From Lysinibacillus sp. (GTDB taxonomy: Bacteria > Bacillota > Bacilli > Bacillales_A > Planococcaceae): a stretch of 41,475 nucleotides of DNA. Under the pieces are notes generated by a model. The model worked only from the letters and a program-made list of their open reading frames with translations, ran no database searches and was not told the DNA's origin. The stretch covers positions 1 to 41,475 of the forward strand of contig JAPSKP010000024.1 in assembly GCA_031181585.1 (NCBI GenBank). Reading direction: 5' to 3'. A program made the position numbers and the translations under genes. Numbering within the stretch: the stretch's first letter is position 1; each line of letters starts with the position of its first letter. Shown here one piece after another: positions 20,881 through 28,023 of this stretch.

Positions 20881-21066
20881 ATGATGAAAGATTTTCGTAC
20901 ACTGTCGGCTTTATGTGCGGCCAGCGCAGTGTTTGTTTTGCTTGGCTTTTTCTTAACGAAGACACCCATTCTCCTGCAGATTCTTCTGCTATTGATCGGG
21001 TTAGTGATTGGTATTATTACACTCATCGGCTTGGTGAAGCTGTTTATACAACAACAAAAGGGCTGA
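20881..21066 (+). CDS. Small two-helix membrane protein, unknown
   Basis: A 61-residue protein, MMKDFRTLSALCAASAVF at the start, with two strongly hydrophobic segments (about residues 10-27 and 31-52) and a short basic end (LFIQQQKG). A purine-rich GGGAGGGGGAGG stands 7-12 bases before the ATG pair, a strong ribosome site, and a hairpin overlaps the stop. It is on the plus strand, divergent from vmlR and convergent with yabR. I do not recognise a family; small accessory or stress membrane peptides look like this. No firm promoter seen. Confidence 0.6.
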   Translation: MMKDFRTLSALCAASAVFVLLGFFLTKTPILLQILLLLIGLVIGIITLIGLVKLFIQQQKG

Positions 21067-21090
21067 GGTACATATACCTCAGTCTCTTCC
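21063..21090 (+). terminator. Possible terminator of the small membrane ORF
   Basis: An 8-bp perfect stem (21063-21070 with 21075-21082, loop CATA) that includes the stop codon, followed by the pyrimidine tract TCTCTTCCTT. Weak T-run. Confidence 0.45.
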
Positions 21091-21114
21091 TTGCTACCTG
21101 TATGTAGTAAGAAT

Positions 21115-21149
21115 AAAAAAGAGCGAATCATGCATTTCGCATGATCCGC
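21115..21149 (-). terminator. yabR terminator
   Basis: An 11-bp stem (21123-21133 with 21139-21149, one G-U) then a pyrimidine stretch with six T residues on the minus strand (21120-21115), about 45 nt past the yabR stop. Confidence 0.88.
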
Positions 21150-21192
21150 TGCTGTATATCACACTTTTTCTACAATTAAAACAGCCAGCAAA

Positions 21193-21621
21193 TTACCCTC
21201 TGCGTGCTCCACGGCCGCCACGTTTTGACTCTGTGGCACGTTTTAATGTAGCTAAACGCTCATCGCTATCTTTTAAGAAACGTGCCATTTTTTGCTCGAA
21301 GTTTTCTTTCGGCTGACGATCGTTTCGCTCATGTGAACGGTTATTATCACGACGAGGACGCTGCGGACGCTCTGGTCGCTCAGCTTGAGGCTTTGCTTTA
21401 CGAATCGAAAGACCAATCTTCCCATCCGCTTCAACATTCATCACTTTTACTTCAACTTCATCTCCTACTTTGAGATGTTCGTTGATGTCTTTGACATAGT
21501 TGTCTGCTACTTCACTGATGTGCACTAGACCCGTTTTGCCATCTGGCAGCTCAACGAATGCTCCAAAATTAGTGATTCCTGTTACTTTCCCTTGTACTTT
21601 GCTGCCTACTTCAATTGACAT
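21193..21621 (-). CDS. yabR: S1-domain RNA-binding protein YabR
   Basis: A 142-residue protein with one S1 domain (residues about 5-75: GSKVQGKVTGITNFGAFVEL, GLVHISEVADNYV) followed by a low-complexity, arginine-rich tail (RPERPQRPRRDNNRS) ending RGGRGARRG. The S1 fold binds single-stranded RNA; the related general stress protein 13 is ribosome-associated, so a role with ribosomes or mRNA is likely but unproven. A strong AAGGAGGAG lies upstream, about ten bases from the ATG, and a consensus promoter is at 21701-21728. Confidence 0.93.
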   Translation of the reverse strand: MSIEVGSKVQGKVTGITNFGAFVELPDGKTGLVHISEVADNYVKDINEHLKVGDEVEVKVMNVEADGKIGLSIRKAKPQAERPERPQRPRRDNNRSHERNDRQPKENFEQKMARFLKDSDERLATLKRATESKRGGRGARRG

Positions 21622-21700
21622 AAAAAAAATGCTCCTCCTTAAAATTTAAGCGACTGTATCAGTCCTGAAATATCGCGAAACTTTTATCAGTTTCTCTTCT

Positions 21701-21728
21701 ATTATAGCCGACCAAGTTTACCTGTCAA
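21701..21728 (-). promoter_or_regulatory. Consensus sigma-A promoter of yabR
   Basis: TTGACA (21728-21723), 16-bp spacer, perfect TATAAT (21706-21701). The roughly 75-nt leader contains a short hairpin GACTG-ATA-CAGTC. Confidence 0.88.
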
Positions 21729-21795
21729 CAACACTCTCTCGCTATAAAACGACAAATCAGCTGAAAGTCCTTAATCTTTCATATGATTTACCCCA

Positions 21796-21836
21796 TTTGA
21801 AAAGGCAAACGTCGCGTATTGCGTGTTCGCCTTTTT
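21796..21836 (-). terminator. divIC terminator
   Basis: A long imperfect hairpin (21800-21815 with 21821-21836, core AAAAGGC/GCCTTTT and GCG/CGC) starts directly after the divIC stop. T-rich on both strands. Confidence 0.7.
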
Positions 21837-21838
21837 CG

Positions 21839-22261
21839 TTACTGCTCGTCGACTTCTTTTTTGTCCTCTTTAGGAATGGTAAAAATGATCTCCCCATCTT
21901 CTGAGAGGAAATACTCTTTACGCGCCAATTTGGCAATGTATTCATCATCTTCTAGCTTTGTAATTTGTAGCTTCAGCATTTCCTGCTGATCTTTAATAGC
22001 TGCTAGCTCTTCCTGCGCCTGGCGTTTCTCTTCTTCCTTCTCTGCCAAACGGGTATTCTGATTCATCATTGCACTCACTAAAGCGATACATACGACAGCG
22101 GCAAATACGAAAAATACCGCTAGTCTCCGACGGCTTAACACTTTTTGACGTTGTTTGATTTGTTGTTTTTTTAACTGCTCCGCGCTTGAACGGACATAGT
22201 CATTATCCAACGTTTTAACAGAGTCTCTATGTACTTGTTCTTGTTGTTGACGCTGCGCCAC
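21839..22261 (-). CDS. divIC: Cell division protein DivIC
   Basis: Septum-forming bitopic membrane protein that complexes with FtsL and DivIB. The 140-residue protein has a basic cytosolic N-terminus (KKQQIKQRQKVLSRRR), one membrane helix (about residues 48-66, LAVFFVFAAVVCIALVSAM), an extracellular coiled coil (RLAEKEEEKRQAQEELAAIKD onward) and the short conserved C-terminal segment ARKEYFLSEDGEIIF. GTG at 22261 is preferred for its GGGGGTG site; an ATG at 22276 has a weak site. Confidence 0.92.
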   Translation of the reverse strand: MAQRQQQEQVHRDSVKTLDNDYVRSSAEQLKKQQIKQRQKVLSRRRLAVFFVFAAVVCIALVSAMMNQNTRLAEKEEEKRQAQEELAAIKDQQEMLKLQITKLEDDEYIAKLARKEYFLSEDGEIIFTIPKEDKKEVDEQ

Positions 22262-22311
22262 GCCGTTCACCCCCATATTCTTCGAATAGTATTATTTCCT
22301 ATTATACGTAT

Positions 22312-22767
22312 TTATCTTGCGGAATTAAACCGTTTCTTAGAAGTTTTATAGATTTTGGAAAATGGTCTTACTAATAACTTCACGATCCGTATTACTATGT
22401 GAATAATTTTTCGAATGATGAGGAAAACAAGACGACCGACAAACAGAACAGGCCTAATTGTTATATTCACAAAAACTCTGCCGATGAAACGTATTATAGG
22501 CTGAAAAAATAAATCATATGAAATAATTCCTGCTATTTGGGCGATTGGATCAATTGCCCGCCATTCGCCGCCTTTGATTAAGAACAAGAAATAGAAAGTT
22601 ATCGTACCAAGGATTGCCCAAAAAGCTATTTCTATAAAAGGTGACAGCTTGTAAAAGATAGATTTTTTCGGTAAAGATGAGGTCATGTGCCGGACACAAT
22701 CAATGACTGCACCCACCATGATTCCTGCCAAAAACATGACGAACGTACTAACTAATTGTACAGACAT
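22312..22767 (-). CDS. yabQ: Spore cortex biosynthesis protein YabQ
   Basis: A 151-residue membrane protein with about four hydrophobic segments (near residues 5-22, 45-65, 75-92, 105-125) and a very basic tail (KIYKTSKKRFNSAR). In B. subtilis YabQ is made in the mother cell, localises to the forespore membrane and is required for cortex. The start overlaps the yabP stop by one base (TAATG), so the two are co-translated under the sigma-E promoter before yabP. Confidence 0.93.
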   Translation of the reverse strand: MSVQLVSTFVMFLAGIMVGAVIDCVRHMTSSLPKKSIFYKLSPFIEIAFWAILGTITFYFLFLIKGGEWRAIDPIAQIAGIISYDLFFQPIIRFIGRVFVNITIRPVLFVGRLVFLIIRKIIHIVIRIVKLLVRPFSKIYKTSKKRFNSAR

Positions 22768-23060
22768 TATCCAAATAATTTATGCAATAGACTCTTTGAT
22801 AGGCCAGAGTCTTCTTCATCGTATTGAACAAGCTTGACCATACCTTCTAGTGTAAGCAACCCCTTGTCCACGTCTAAATGCACGATTTTTAATTCTTCTC
22901 CACGAATGAGCAAATGCCCTTGAGACGTTCTAATGAAAAATTCTTCTTGGTCGAATCGCTCAATCTCCTTAACAGATGTCATATCCATACGCTTGCGGTT
23001 ACGCAGCGTTATTAAATGATCTCCCGATGGAATCGTGTATCTTGTGCTTTCAGTTTGCAT
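22767..23060 (-). CDS. yabP: Sporulation protein YabP
   Basis: A 97-residue soluble protein of the YabP/YqfC family, with the run YTIPSGDHLITLRNRKRMDM and the DKGLLTLEG segment typical of the family. It has an unknown biochemical role in spore coat/cortex assembly in the mother cell. ATG at 23060 follows AAGGGGAG; upstream open sequence crosses the promoter and terminator and is rejected. First gene of yabPQ. Confidence 0.92.
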   Translation of the reverse strand: MQTESTRYTIPSGDHLITLRNRKRMDMTSVKEIERFDQEEFFIRTSQGHLLIRGEELKIVHLDVDKGLLTLEGMVKLVQYDEEDSGLSKSLLHKLFG

Positions 23061-23090
23061 ATTAGCTCCCCTTCCTTGTCCACTTTCTAC

Positions 23091-23120
23091 ACTGTATGCA
23101 CACATGAAAAAAAGCATGAC
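23091..23120 (-). promoter_or_regulatory. Sigma-E promoter of yabPQ
   Basis: GTCATGCT (23120-23113), 14-bp spacer, CATACAGT (23098-23091) on the minus strand, close to the sigma-E consensus GTCATATT/CATACAAT. The -35 is built from the 3' arm of the upstream rqcP terminator. Confidence 0.75.
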
Positions 23121-23140
23121 AGTAAATTTTACTATCACGC
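23107..23140 (-). terminator. Terminator of the yabM-mazG-rqcP unit
   Basis: A 13-bp stem (23114-23126 with 23128-23140, two G-U pairs, inner pairs likely open) followed by seven T residues on the minus strand, about 30 nt after the rqcP stop. Confidence 0.88.
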
Positions 23141-23170
23141 TCTATTTTTCTTACTTATTTTAATTTCCTA

Positions 23171-23461
23171 TTATTCTTCATCATCAATGAATTCAGGCTC
23201 AACCTTTTCTAGTTTTTCTTCTTTCAAAATCGTAAACATGCTGGCTGCTTCTTCTTTCCGCACATTTTCCCGAAGTTCCTCCACACGGGCTGTTACGATT
23301 TTCTGGCCAAACCGAATAGCTAGTTCATCGCCTGTTTTGACAGTACTGCTGGCCTTTGCCGTCTTCCCATTGATGGTAATGCGCCCTTGCACTGCTACCT
23401 CCTTAGCCAATGTCCGGCGCTTAATCAATCTTGATACTTTCAAATACTTATCTAAACGCAT
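23171..23461 (-). CDS. rqcP: S4-domain ribosome quality control protein RqcP
   Basis: A 96-residue Hsp15-like S4 RNA-binding protein (YabO). It is known to stabilise peptidyl-tRNA on obstructed 60S-equivalent (50S) subunits and assist RqcH in adding alanine tails. The S4 motif runs MRLDKYLKVSRLIKRRTLAKE through GRITINGKTAKASSTVKTGDEL; the acidic end (EPEFIDDEE type) is variable. It lies two bases after mazG. Confidence 0.93.
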   Translation of the reverse strand: MRLDKYLKVSRLIKRRTLAKEVAVQGRITINGKTAKASSTVKTGDELAIRFGQKIVTARVEELRENVRKEEAASMFTILKEEKLEKVEPEFIDDEE

Positions 23462-23463
23462 AT

Positions 23464-24927
23464 TTATTCCCCCTTCTCCCGTAACTTTGCTTCATTCCAA
23501 AAAGCATCCAGCTCTTCTAGTGTAAATGCCACAAAGCCTTTATCATTCTTTTTTACCTGATCTTCCACATAGCGAAAGCGGCTTGCAAACTTTTCATTCG
23601 CATGGAGCATTGCCTCTTCCGGAGAAATTTTATAAAAACGTGCCACATTCACTAATGTAAACAGCACATCCCCGAATTCCTCCATACGGCTGCGGGCATC
23701 GCCTTTCTCTATTTCTACTTGGAATTCTTTCATCTCTTCAGTGAGTTTATCCCACGCTTCTTTCACATTCGGCCAATCGAACCCTACTTTTGCAGCTTTT
23801 TTCTGATAGTTATAAGCCGTTTGCAGTGAAGAGTCAGCACGGTACTCACCAACTAAAAGATACCCTTCTTGCTCCCCTTTTTCCGCTCGCTTAATCTCTT
23901 CCCAATTCGCTACTACCTGATCCGCATCTTCTACCGATACATCACCAAACACATGCGGATGGCGTCGAATCATTTTTTCACTAATAGATGCTAGTACTTC
24001 TTCTAAATTGAAGTAGCCATTGTCCTCTCCAATTTGAGCATGAAGGAATACTTGCAATAGAACATCGCCTAGCTCCTCAATCATTGCATAGTCATCTTCC
24101 GCATCCACAGCAGCTAAAAACTCATGCGCTTCCTCTAGTAAATATTTTTTCAATGATTCATGCGTCTGCTTTTGATCCCATGGGCAGCCATTTGGACCGC
24201 GGAGAGTTGCGATAATTTTCCGGAATGTCGTCCAATCACGCAGCGCTTCCTCGTCGGATGCTACAGGCGGTACATAAACCGTCGTTAAGTTATTTAGCTC
24301 AGCTACATGATCAAGCTCATAGAGGGGCACCGTTAGCAGCTTCTCCTGCGAAGAGCCTGCTGCTGTCACAATCGTTACCGGATAGTCGTCCCGATATTTC
24401 TCCATTAGCGTCAGTTTTACTTCTGAGGCACTGAATGCATCGTATACCTGAGCAATTAAAATGTGCTGACGCATATTGATGTCATGCATCGACATACTTG
24501 TTCCATCAAGCAATTGAAAACCTTCAATCGGATCAATCTTTAAAGCTCCGAAAATCGGATCTAGAAAACTCTGCCCTCCTGCAATCTTCAACTGTACTTC
24601 CCCGTTTCGCTCCGCTTCAATTAGATGCTGCACCGTCTGCTCCGCAACAAGCGGGTGTCCCGGCACCGCATACATCACTGGTTCATTCTTCGCTGCTTCA
24701 ATTAATACTGCAGCGATTTCTTTATATACAGGAGCGAATGTATCGTGTTTTTCATATATGTAGTCCAAACTGGAAAACTCTACTCCTTCTTCCTTCAGAT
24801 CTTGAAGGACAGGATGATCTTCTGTACGGACATATAATTTCTTAGCTTGCTTTAATTGTTTGTATACACCCATCTGCAGCTGATCAAAATCCGCTGCACC
24901 AAGGCCAATAACTGTTAATTGATGCAT
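23464..24927 (-). CDS. mazG: MazG-family NTP pyrophosphohydrolase with tetrapyrrole methylase-like domain (YabN)
   Basis: A 487-residue fusion: an N-terminal SAM-dependent tetrapyrrole methylase-like domain (about 1-220; HQLTVIGLGAADFDQL, AVPGHPLVAEQTV) and a C-terminal tandem MazG nucleotide pyrophosphohydrolase region (about 230-487; LRGPNGCPWDQKQTHESL, EELGDVLLQVFLHAQIGE with metal-binding glutamates, second copy EEFGDVLFTLVNVARF). It likely hydrolyses aberrant NTPs. The methylase-like part has no known activity. ATG at 24927, eight bases after the yabM stop, with AGGTG inside yabM. Confidence 0.95.
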   Translation of the reverse strand: MHQLTVIGLGAADFDQLQMGVYKQLKQAKKLYVRTEDHPVLQDLKEEGVEFSSLDYIYEKHDTFAPVYKEIAAVLIEAAKNEPVMYAVPGHPLVAEQTVQHLIEAERNGEVQLKIAGGQSFLDPIFGALKIDPIEGFQLLDGTSMSMHDINMRQHILIAQVYDAFSASEVKLTLMEKYRDDYPVTIVTAAGSSQEKLLTVPLYELDHVAELNNLTTVYVPPVASDEEALRDWTTFRKIIATLRGPNGCPWDQKQTHESLKKYLLEEAHEFLAAVDAEDDYAMIEELGDVLLQVFLHAQIGEDNGYFNLEEVLASISEKMIRRHPHVFGDVSVEDADQVVANWEEIKRAEKGEQEGYLLVGEYRADSSLQTAYNYQKKAAKVGFDWPNVKEAWDKLTEEMKEFQVEIEKGDARSRMEEFGDVLFTLVNVARFYKISPEEAMLHANEKFASRFRYVEDQVKKNDKGFVAFTLEELDAFWNEAKLREKGE

Positions 24928-24935
24928 ATAGACAC

Positions 24936-26525
24936 CTACTTCTTTTGATTTAACCATAATTGGTACATTGCCATCCTTCGGCCGAATGGAATAATAAACC
25001 ACTCCCGCACACTAAGCAGGCGGAGCTTCGCCACAATAGTGATAAAACTAAAGGCACCAAGAGCAATGAGGATACCGCTATAAATAACGGATGCTGTACG
25101 CCCGGAGTCAAAATGAATGACGCCTCCCAATAAAAGAGAAGCAGCTTCTATGACGAACACCATACCTAAAGCGGCAATGAATAGTTTTTGATAGAATGAC
25201 CTTTTCGCCAACGTTATACCTTTTAGCTGCTTTAGATAATACATTAGCGCTGCTGCACACATGAACAAACCGATATTGCTCGCAAGTGCTGCTCCTAAAA
25301 TGCCGAAAAGTGGAATGAGCAGGACATTACCGCCTAGCTTTAATGAAAGTGCTCCCAGTAAAAAATAAGTCGGTACTTTTAGCTTTCCATAGCCTTGTAG
25401 TATCGAAGTAAAGGTCAAAATAACGGAAAGCGGCACAATTTGCAGCACGTACAGCATTAATACGATAGAAAGTGATTCTGTTTTAAACAACAGCACGTTC
25501 ACATAGGGCATGACAAGAATAAGTCCAAGGGATGCTGCAACACCGAAAAGAATGGAGGCCCGATAGGTCAATTGAATATAAGGAATCTCCCCCAGTGCCC
25601 CTTTTTTTGATTTATAGGCAACAAGCGGAACAATTGCCAGCGAAAATGAAGAAGCAATGACAATCCCCAGCTGGACTAATGGCTGTCCACGATCATAGAC
25701 ACCCTTCGTCTTCATTGCCTCTAGCCTAGGCATCCCTGCTTCTGCCAGCATAGAAAATACAGTAAAGGAATCAACAAGCTGGAAAGCTAACAGCAATAAA
25801 CTGCTCATGCTCACACTCATACTGAAAATCGTCACTTCTTTAATGACAGGCCACTTTGGAATAATCATACTATTTTGGAATAAAAACCCCGATTTCTTCA
25901 TATATACAAATAATAAGATGACGCCTGCCAATTCACCAATTACCGTTCCGAGTACCGCCATATTCCCTGCAGCATAAACGGTCCCAGAGAAAGCAGTCAT
26001 AATAATAATCGTACCGATTAAAATGACAGCCACTCGGATAGATTGCTCAAAAACCTGTGCATAAGCGACAGGCTGCATCATCGCGCGAGATTGAAAGATA
26101 CCTTTCATCACAGCTAAAGCCGGCATAAAAAGGGTAACAAATGCACCGGTTTTTAAAAGGGGGGCCAGCATAGCATCTCCCATCCAGGAAGACAGCAAAT
26201 CTGCTCCGAAAAACAAGAGGGAGAAAAAGAGCACAGATAATAGTGTTAAATATTGAAACACTGTCATGGTAATCCCATGCCTTATTTGTTCATTCTCGGT
26301 ATCAGCTAATAATTTTGAAATGGCGACCGCAAATCCTCCAGACGTCCATACGACAAAAAGTGAAATGAATGGATAAACCTGCTGATACACATAGAAACCT
26401 TGATCGCCTACCATGTTTTGGAAAGGCACCCGGTAGATAGCACTTAACACTTTTACAATAAGCGACGCTATCGTCAATAGCAGCGCGCCCTTCATATAGC
26501 TTTTCATACTGAATTGTGAAGACAT
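24936..26525 (-). CDS. yabM: Polysaccharide/lipid flippase, MOP superfamily (YabM)
   Basis: A 529-residue integral membrane protein with about 14 hydrophobic helices, in the SpoVB/MurJ/Wzx branch of the MOP superfamily. It starts MSSQFSMKSYMKGALLLTIASLIVKVLSAIYRVPF with the family GLGF-like loop replaced by MVGDQGFYVYQQVYPF. Relatives translocate lipid-linked cell-wall precursors; the exact substrate here is unknown, but a mother-cell or vegetative wall role is likely. ATG at 26525 follows GAGGAAGG. First gene of yabM-mazG-rqcP. Confidence 0.9.
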   Translation of the reverse strand: MSSQFSMKSYMKGALLLTIASLIVKVLSAIYRVPFQNMVGDQGFYVYQQVYPFISLFVVWTSGGFAVAISKLLADTENEQIRHGITMTVFQYLTLLSVLFFSLLFFGADLLSSWMGDAMLAPLLKTGAFVTLFMPALAVMKGIFQSRAMMQPVAYAQVFEQSIRVAVILIGTIIIMTAFSGTVYAAGNMAVLGTVIGELAGVILLFVYMKKSGFLFQNSMIIPKWPVIKEVTIFSMSVSMSSLLLLAFQLVDSFTVFSMLAEAGMPRLEAMKTKGVYDRGQPLVQLGIVIASSFSLAIVPLVAYKSKKGALGEIPYIQLTYRASILFGVAASLGLILVMPYVNVLLFKTESLSIVLMLYVLQIVPLSVILTFTSILQGYGKLKVPTYFLLGALSLKLGGNVLLIPLFGILGAALASNIGLFMCAAALMYYLKQLKGITLAKRSFYQKLFIAALGMVFVIEAASLLLGGVIHFDSGRTASVIYSGILIALGAFSFITIVAKLRLLSVREWFIIPFGRRMAMYQLWLNQKK

Positions 26526-26557
26526 ATTGAATCCTTCCTCATCTATACAATGGTACA

Positions 26558-26566
26558 AGTATACCA
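26558..26566 (-). promoter_or_regulatory. Extended -10 promoter of yabM
   Basis: TGGTATACT on the minus strand matches an extended -10 (TGnTATAAT type), about 33 nt before the start; no good -35 is seen. The inverted repeat TGGTA/TACCA (26551-26566) covers it. Confidence 0.5.
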
Positions 26567-26768
26567 TGATTAAGAGGACAGTTCTTCTGCCAAGGTGAAG
26601 GATAATAACGTTTAAACGCCTGCTTAATTTCTATAAAGGCCTGCAAACGTCAGCGACTTACGCTGAAGAAAACCAAAGATCGCTCAGATTTTTTGCGCTT
26701 TCGTTGCAAAGCGTATTTTCATACTTTACCGTAACCATTTTTTATAGTTTTAATTTTTAATTGCCTAT

Positions 26769-26802
26769 AAAAAAACGTCCCGTTCTTTATACAGGACGTT
26801 TT
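26769..26802 (-). terminator. spoVT terminator
   Basis: A 9-bp perfect stem (26772-26780 with 26794-26802) and seven T residues on the minus strand, about 90 nt after the spoVT stop. Confidence 0.85.
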
Positions 26803-26893
26803 CGAAAAGACCCATATCGCCCTGCTTAAGGTGACATAATGTCCTTTTTTATGAGGAAAGCTATGATGGTATCTCTCCATCTGCTTATAGCCT

Positions 26894-27430
26894 CTAACTT
26901 TCCATTTGTTTTGCCAAAAAGAGGGCACCGATTTCGGCACTTTTTTGTTCTACTGCCCCAATCAGCCCATCTTTAGAAAGGACATAAATGGCGCCAATAA
27001 TGTCGCCATTCGCAAGAATAGGAACAATGCAATAAGATTTTACTTCTTCATACTGACCTGGAACAAGTTCGATAACAGTTTCCTGTTGATGTAATATTGG
27101 GCGGCGCTCTTTCATCGAATCTTCTGCAAAAGGAGAAAGACGACGATGGCTATACGTTTTTTTGGCAACACCGGCAATGGCGATCATTTCATCGCGGTCA
27201 CTAAGGAAAATCGGTAATCCTAATGCCTCATATAATGATTCCACATACTCTGTTGCAAATTCGCTTAAATCATTGATTGGTGAATATTTTTTTAGAATGA
27301 CTTCACCTTCACGATCTGTAAAAATTTCAAGCGGGTCGCCTTCGCGAATCCGCATCGTCCGGCGAATTTCTTTTGGTATAACAACACGCCCTAAATCATC
27401 AATCCGACGTACAATACCTGTTGCTTTCAT
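26894..27430 (-). CDS. spoVT: Stage V sporulation protein T
   Basis: Forespore transcription regulator that tunes sigma-G genes. The 178-residue protein has an N-terminal AbrB-type swapped-hairpin DNA-binding domain (residues 1-52: MKATGIVRRIDDLGRVVIPK, RRTMRIREGDPLEIF) and a C-terminal GAF-like domain (about 56-178: VESLYEALGLPIFLSDRDEM to GALFLAKQ). GAGGTAGC precedes the ATG, and a sigma-G promoter lies 40 nt upstream. Confidence 0.97.
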   Translation of the reverse strand: MKATGIVRRIDDLGRVVIPKEIRRTMRIREGDPLEIFTDREGEVILKKYSPINDLSEFATEYVESLYEALGLPIFLSDRDEMIAIAGVAKKTYSHRRLSPFAEDSMKERRPILHQQETVIELVPGQYEEVKSYCIVPILANGDIIGAIYVLSKDGLIGAVEQKSAEIGALFLAKQMES

Positions 27431-27471
27431 TATGCTACCTCACTTTCCACAAATTTAGCTCTGTTCCCAAT

Positions 27472-27501
27472 TAGTATGGTTAAGCAAATTGTAAACTATG
27501 C
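27472..27501 (-). promoter_or_regulatory. Sigma-G promoter of spoVT
   Basis: GCATAG (27501-27496), 17-bp spacer, CATACTA (27478-27472), an exact match to the forespore sigma-G -10 consensus. Fits the known sigma-G control of spoVT in B. subtilis. Confidence 0.8.
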
Positions 27502-27597
27502 AATAAAAACATTATTCTCTACAGGAAATTAGAACTAGTTTATTGATTTATCTATTAGTTTCAGAAGCCTAAATTCAGTTAGTTTGCCATTTTTATC

Positions 27598-27622
27598 GTT
27601 TATTTGTTTTTCGAGTGGGTAT
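27598..27622 (+). promoter_or_regulatory. Sigma-B-like promoter of the 105-aa gene
   Basis: GTTTAT (27598-27603), 13-bp spacer, GGGTAT (27617-27622), near the sigma-B consensus GTTTAA/GGGTAT. The same spacing and elements precede rplY/ctc in this window. The start codon is about 28 nt downstream. Confidence 0.65.
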
Positions 27623-27650
27623 ATAGCTAATAAAAATGAGGTGGATACTT

Positions 27651-27968
27651 ATGCGAGTAGATCGTGTGGAAAGTAACTCTAATGCTTATAAGCAGACGCA
27701 ATTTTATGCAGGCGAGCATTTAGCTTATTATTATAATCCGGTTGATATTAAGAATCGCCCGCAAGTTCGTACAGAAGTAGAAAGCGGTATTTTCACAAGA
27801 TACCTTGAAAAATATAATGGACAGCGCAATATGCTGACAACTTCTTCGACAAAAGAAAAAATGTTTATGGAAAAACGTCATGAACATGCAGATCGTGAAG
27901 AATTGATGCAGCGGTTAAATTACACGAATGGGATGCATTATAGTGCGGCGCAAAACATCTCGATATAG
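27651..27968 (+). CDS. Unknown 105-aa soluble protein
   Basis: A 105-residue hydrophilic protein starting MRVDRVESNSNAYKQTQFYA, rich in Tyr, Asn, Arg, Glu and Met, without membrane segments, cysteines or a signal peptide. I do not recognise a family. It is likely real: AGGTGG lies six bases before ATG, a sigma-B-like promoter precedes it, and a strong terminator follows. It stands divergent to spoVT and convergent to mfd, a spot empty in B. subtilis. The promoter suggests general-stress expression; the function is unknown. Confidence 0.75.
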   Translation: MRVDRVESNSNAYKQTQFYAGEHLAYYYNPVDIKNRPQVRTEVESGIFTRYLEKYNGQRNMLTTSSTKEKMFMEKRHEHADREELMQRLNYTNGMHYSAAQNISI

Positions 27969-27981
27969 TTTCTTTCATAGG

Positions 27982-28022
27982 AAAAAGGCGGACATTATTT
28001 TTTATACATAGTCCGCCTTTTT
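27982..28022. terminator. Bidirectional terminator between the 105-aa gene and mfd
   Basis: A 12-bp perfect inverted repeat (27982-27993 with 28011-28022) with A/T runs on both flanks, shared by the two convergent genes; the mfd stop is at 28024. Confidence 0.9.
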
Positions 28023-28023
28023 A

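Larger units (their letters stand above)
26526..26893. other. Spacer between spoVT and yabM
   Basis: A 368-nt spacer. It holds the spoVT terminator (26769-26802), two short hairpins of unknown purpose (TCAGCG/CGCTGA at 26650-26666 and CGCTTT/AAAGCG at 26696-26713) and the yabM promoter. I see no convincing gene; the open frame that begins in the spoVT end runs straight through the terminator. Confidence 0.6.

Noticed and set aside
26719-26940. 73-codon minus-strand frame at the spoVT end
   Set aside because: It overlaps spoVT out of frame and reads through the strong spoVT terminator; only a poorly spaced AGAGG for an internal ATG.
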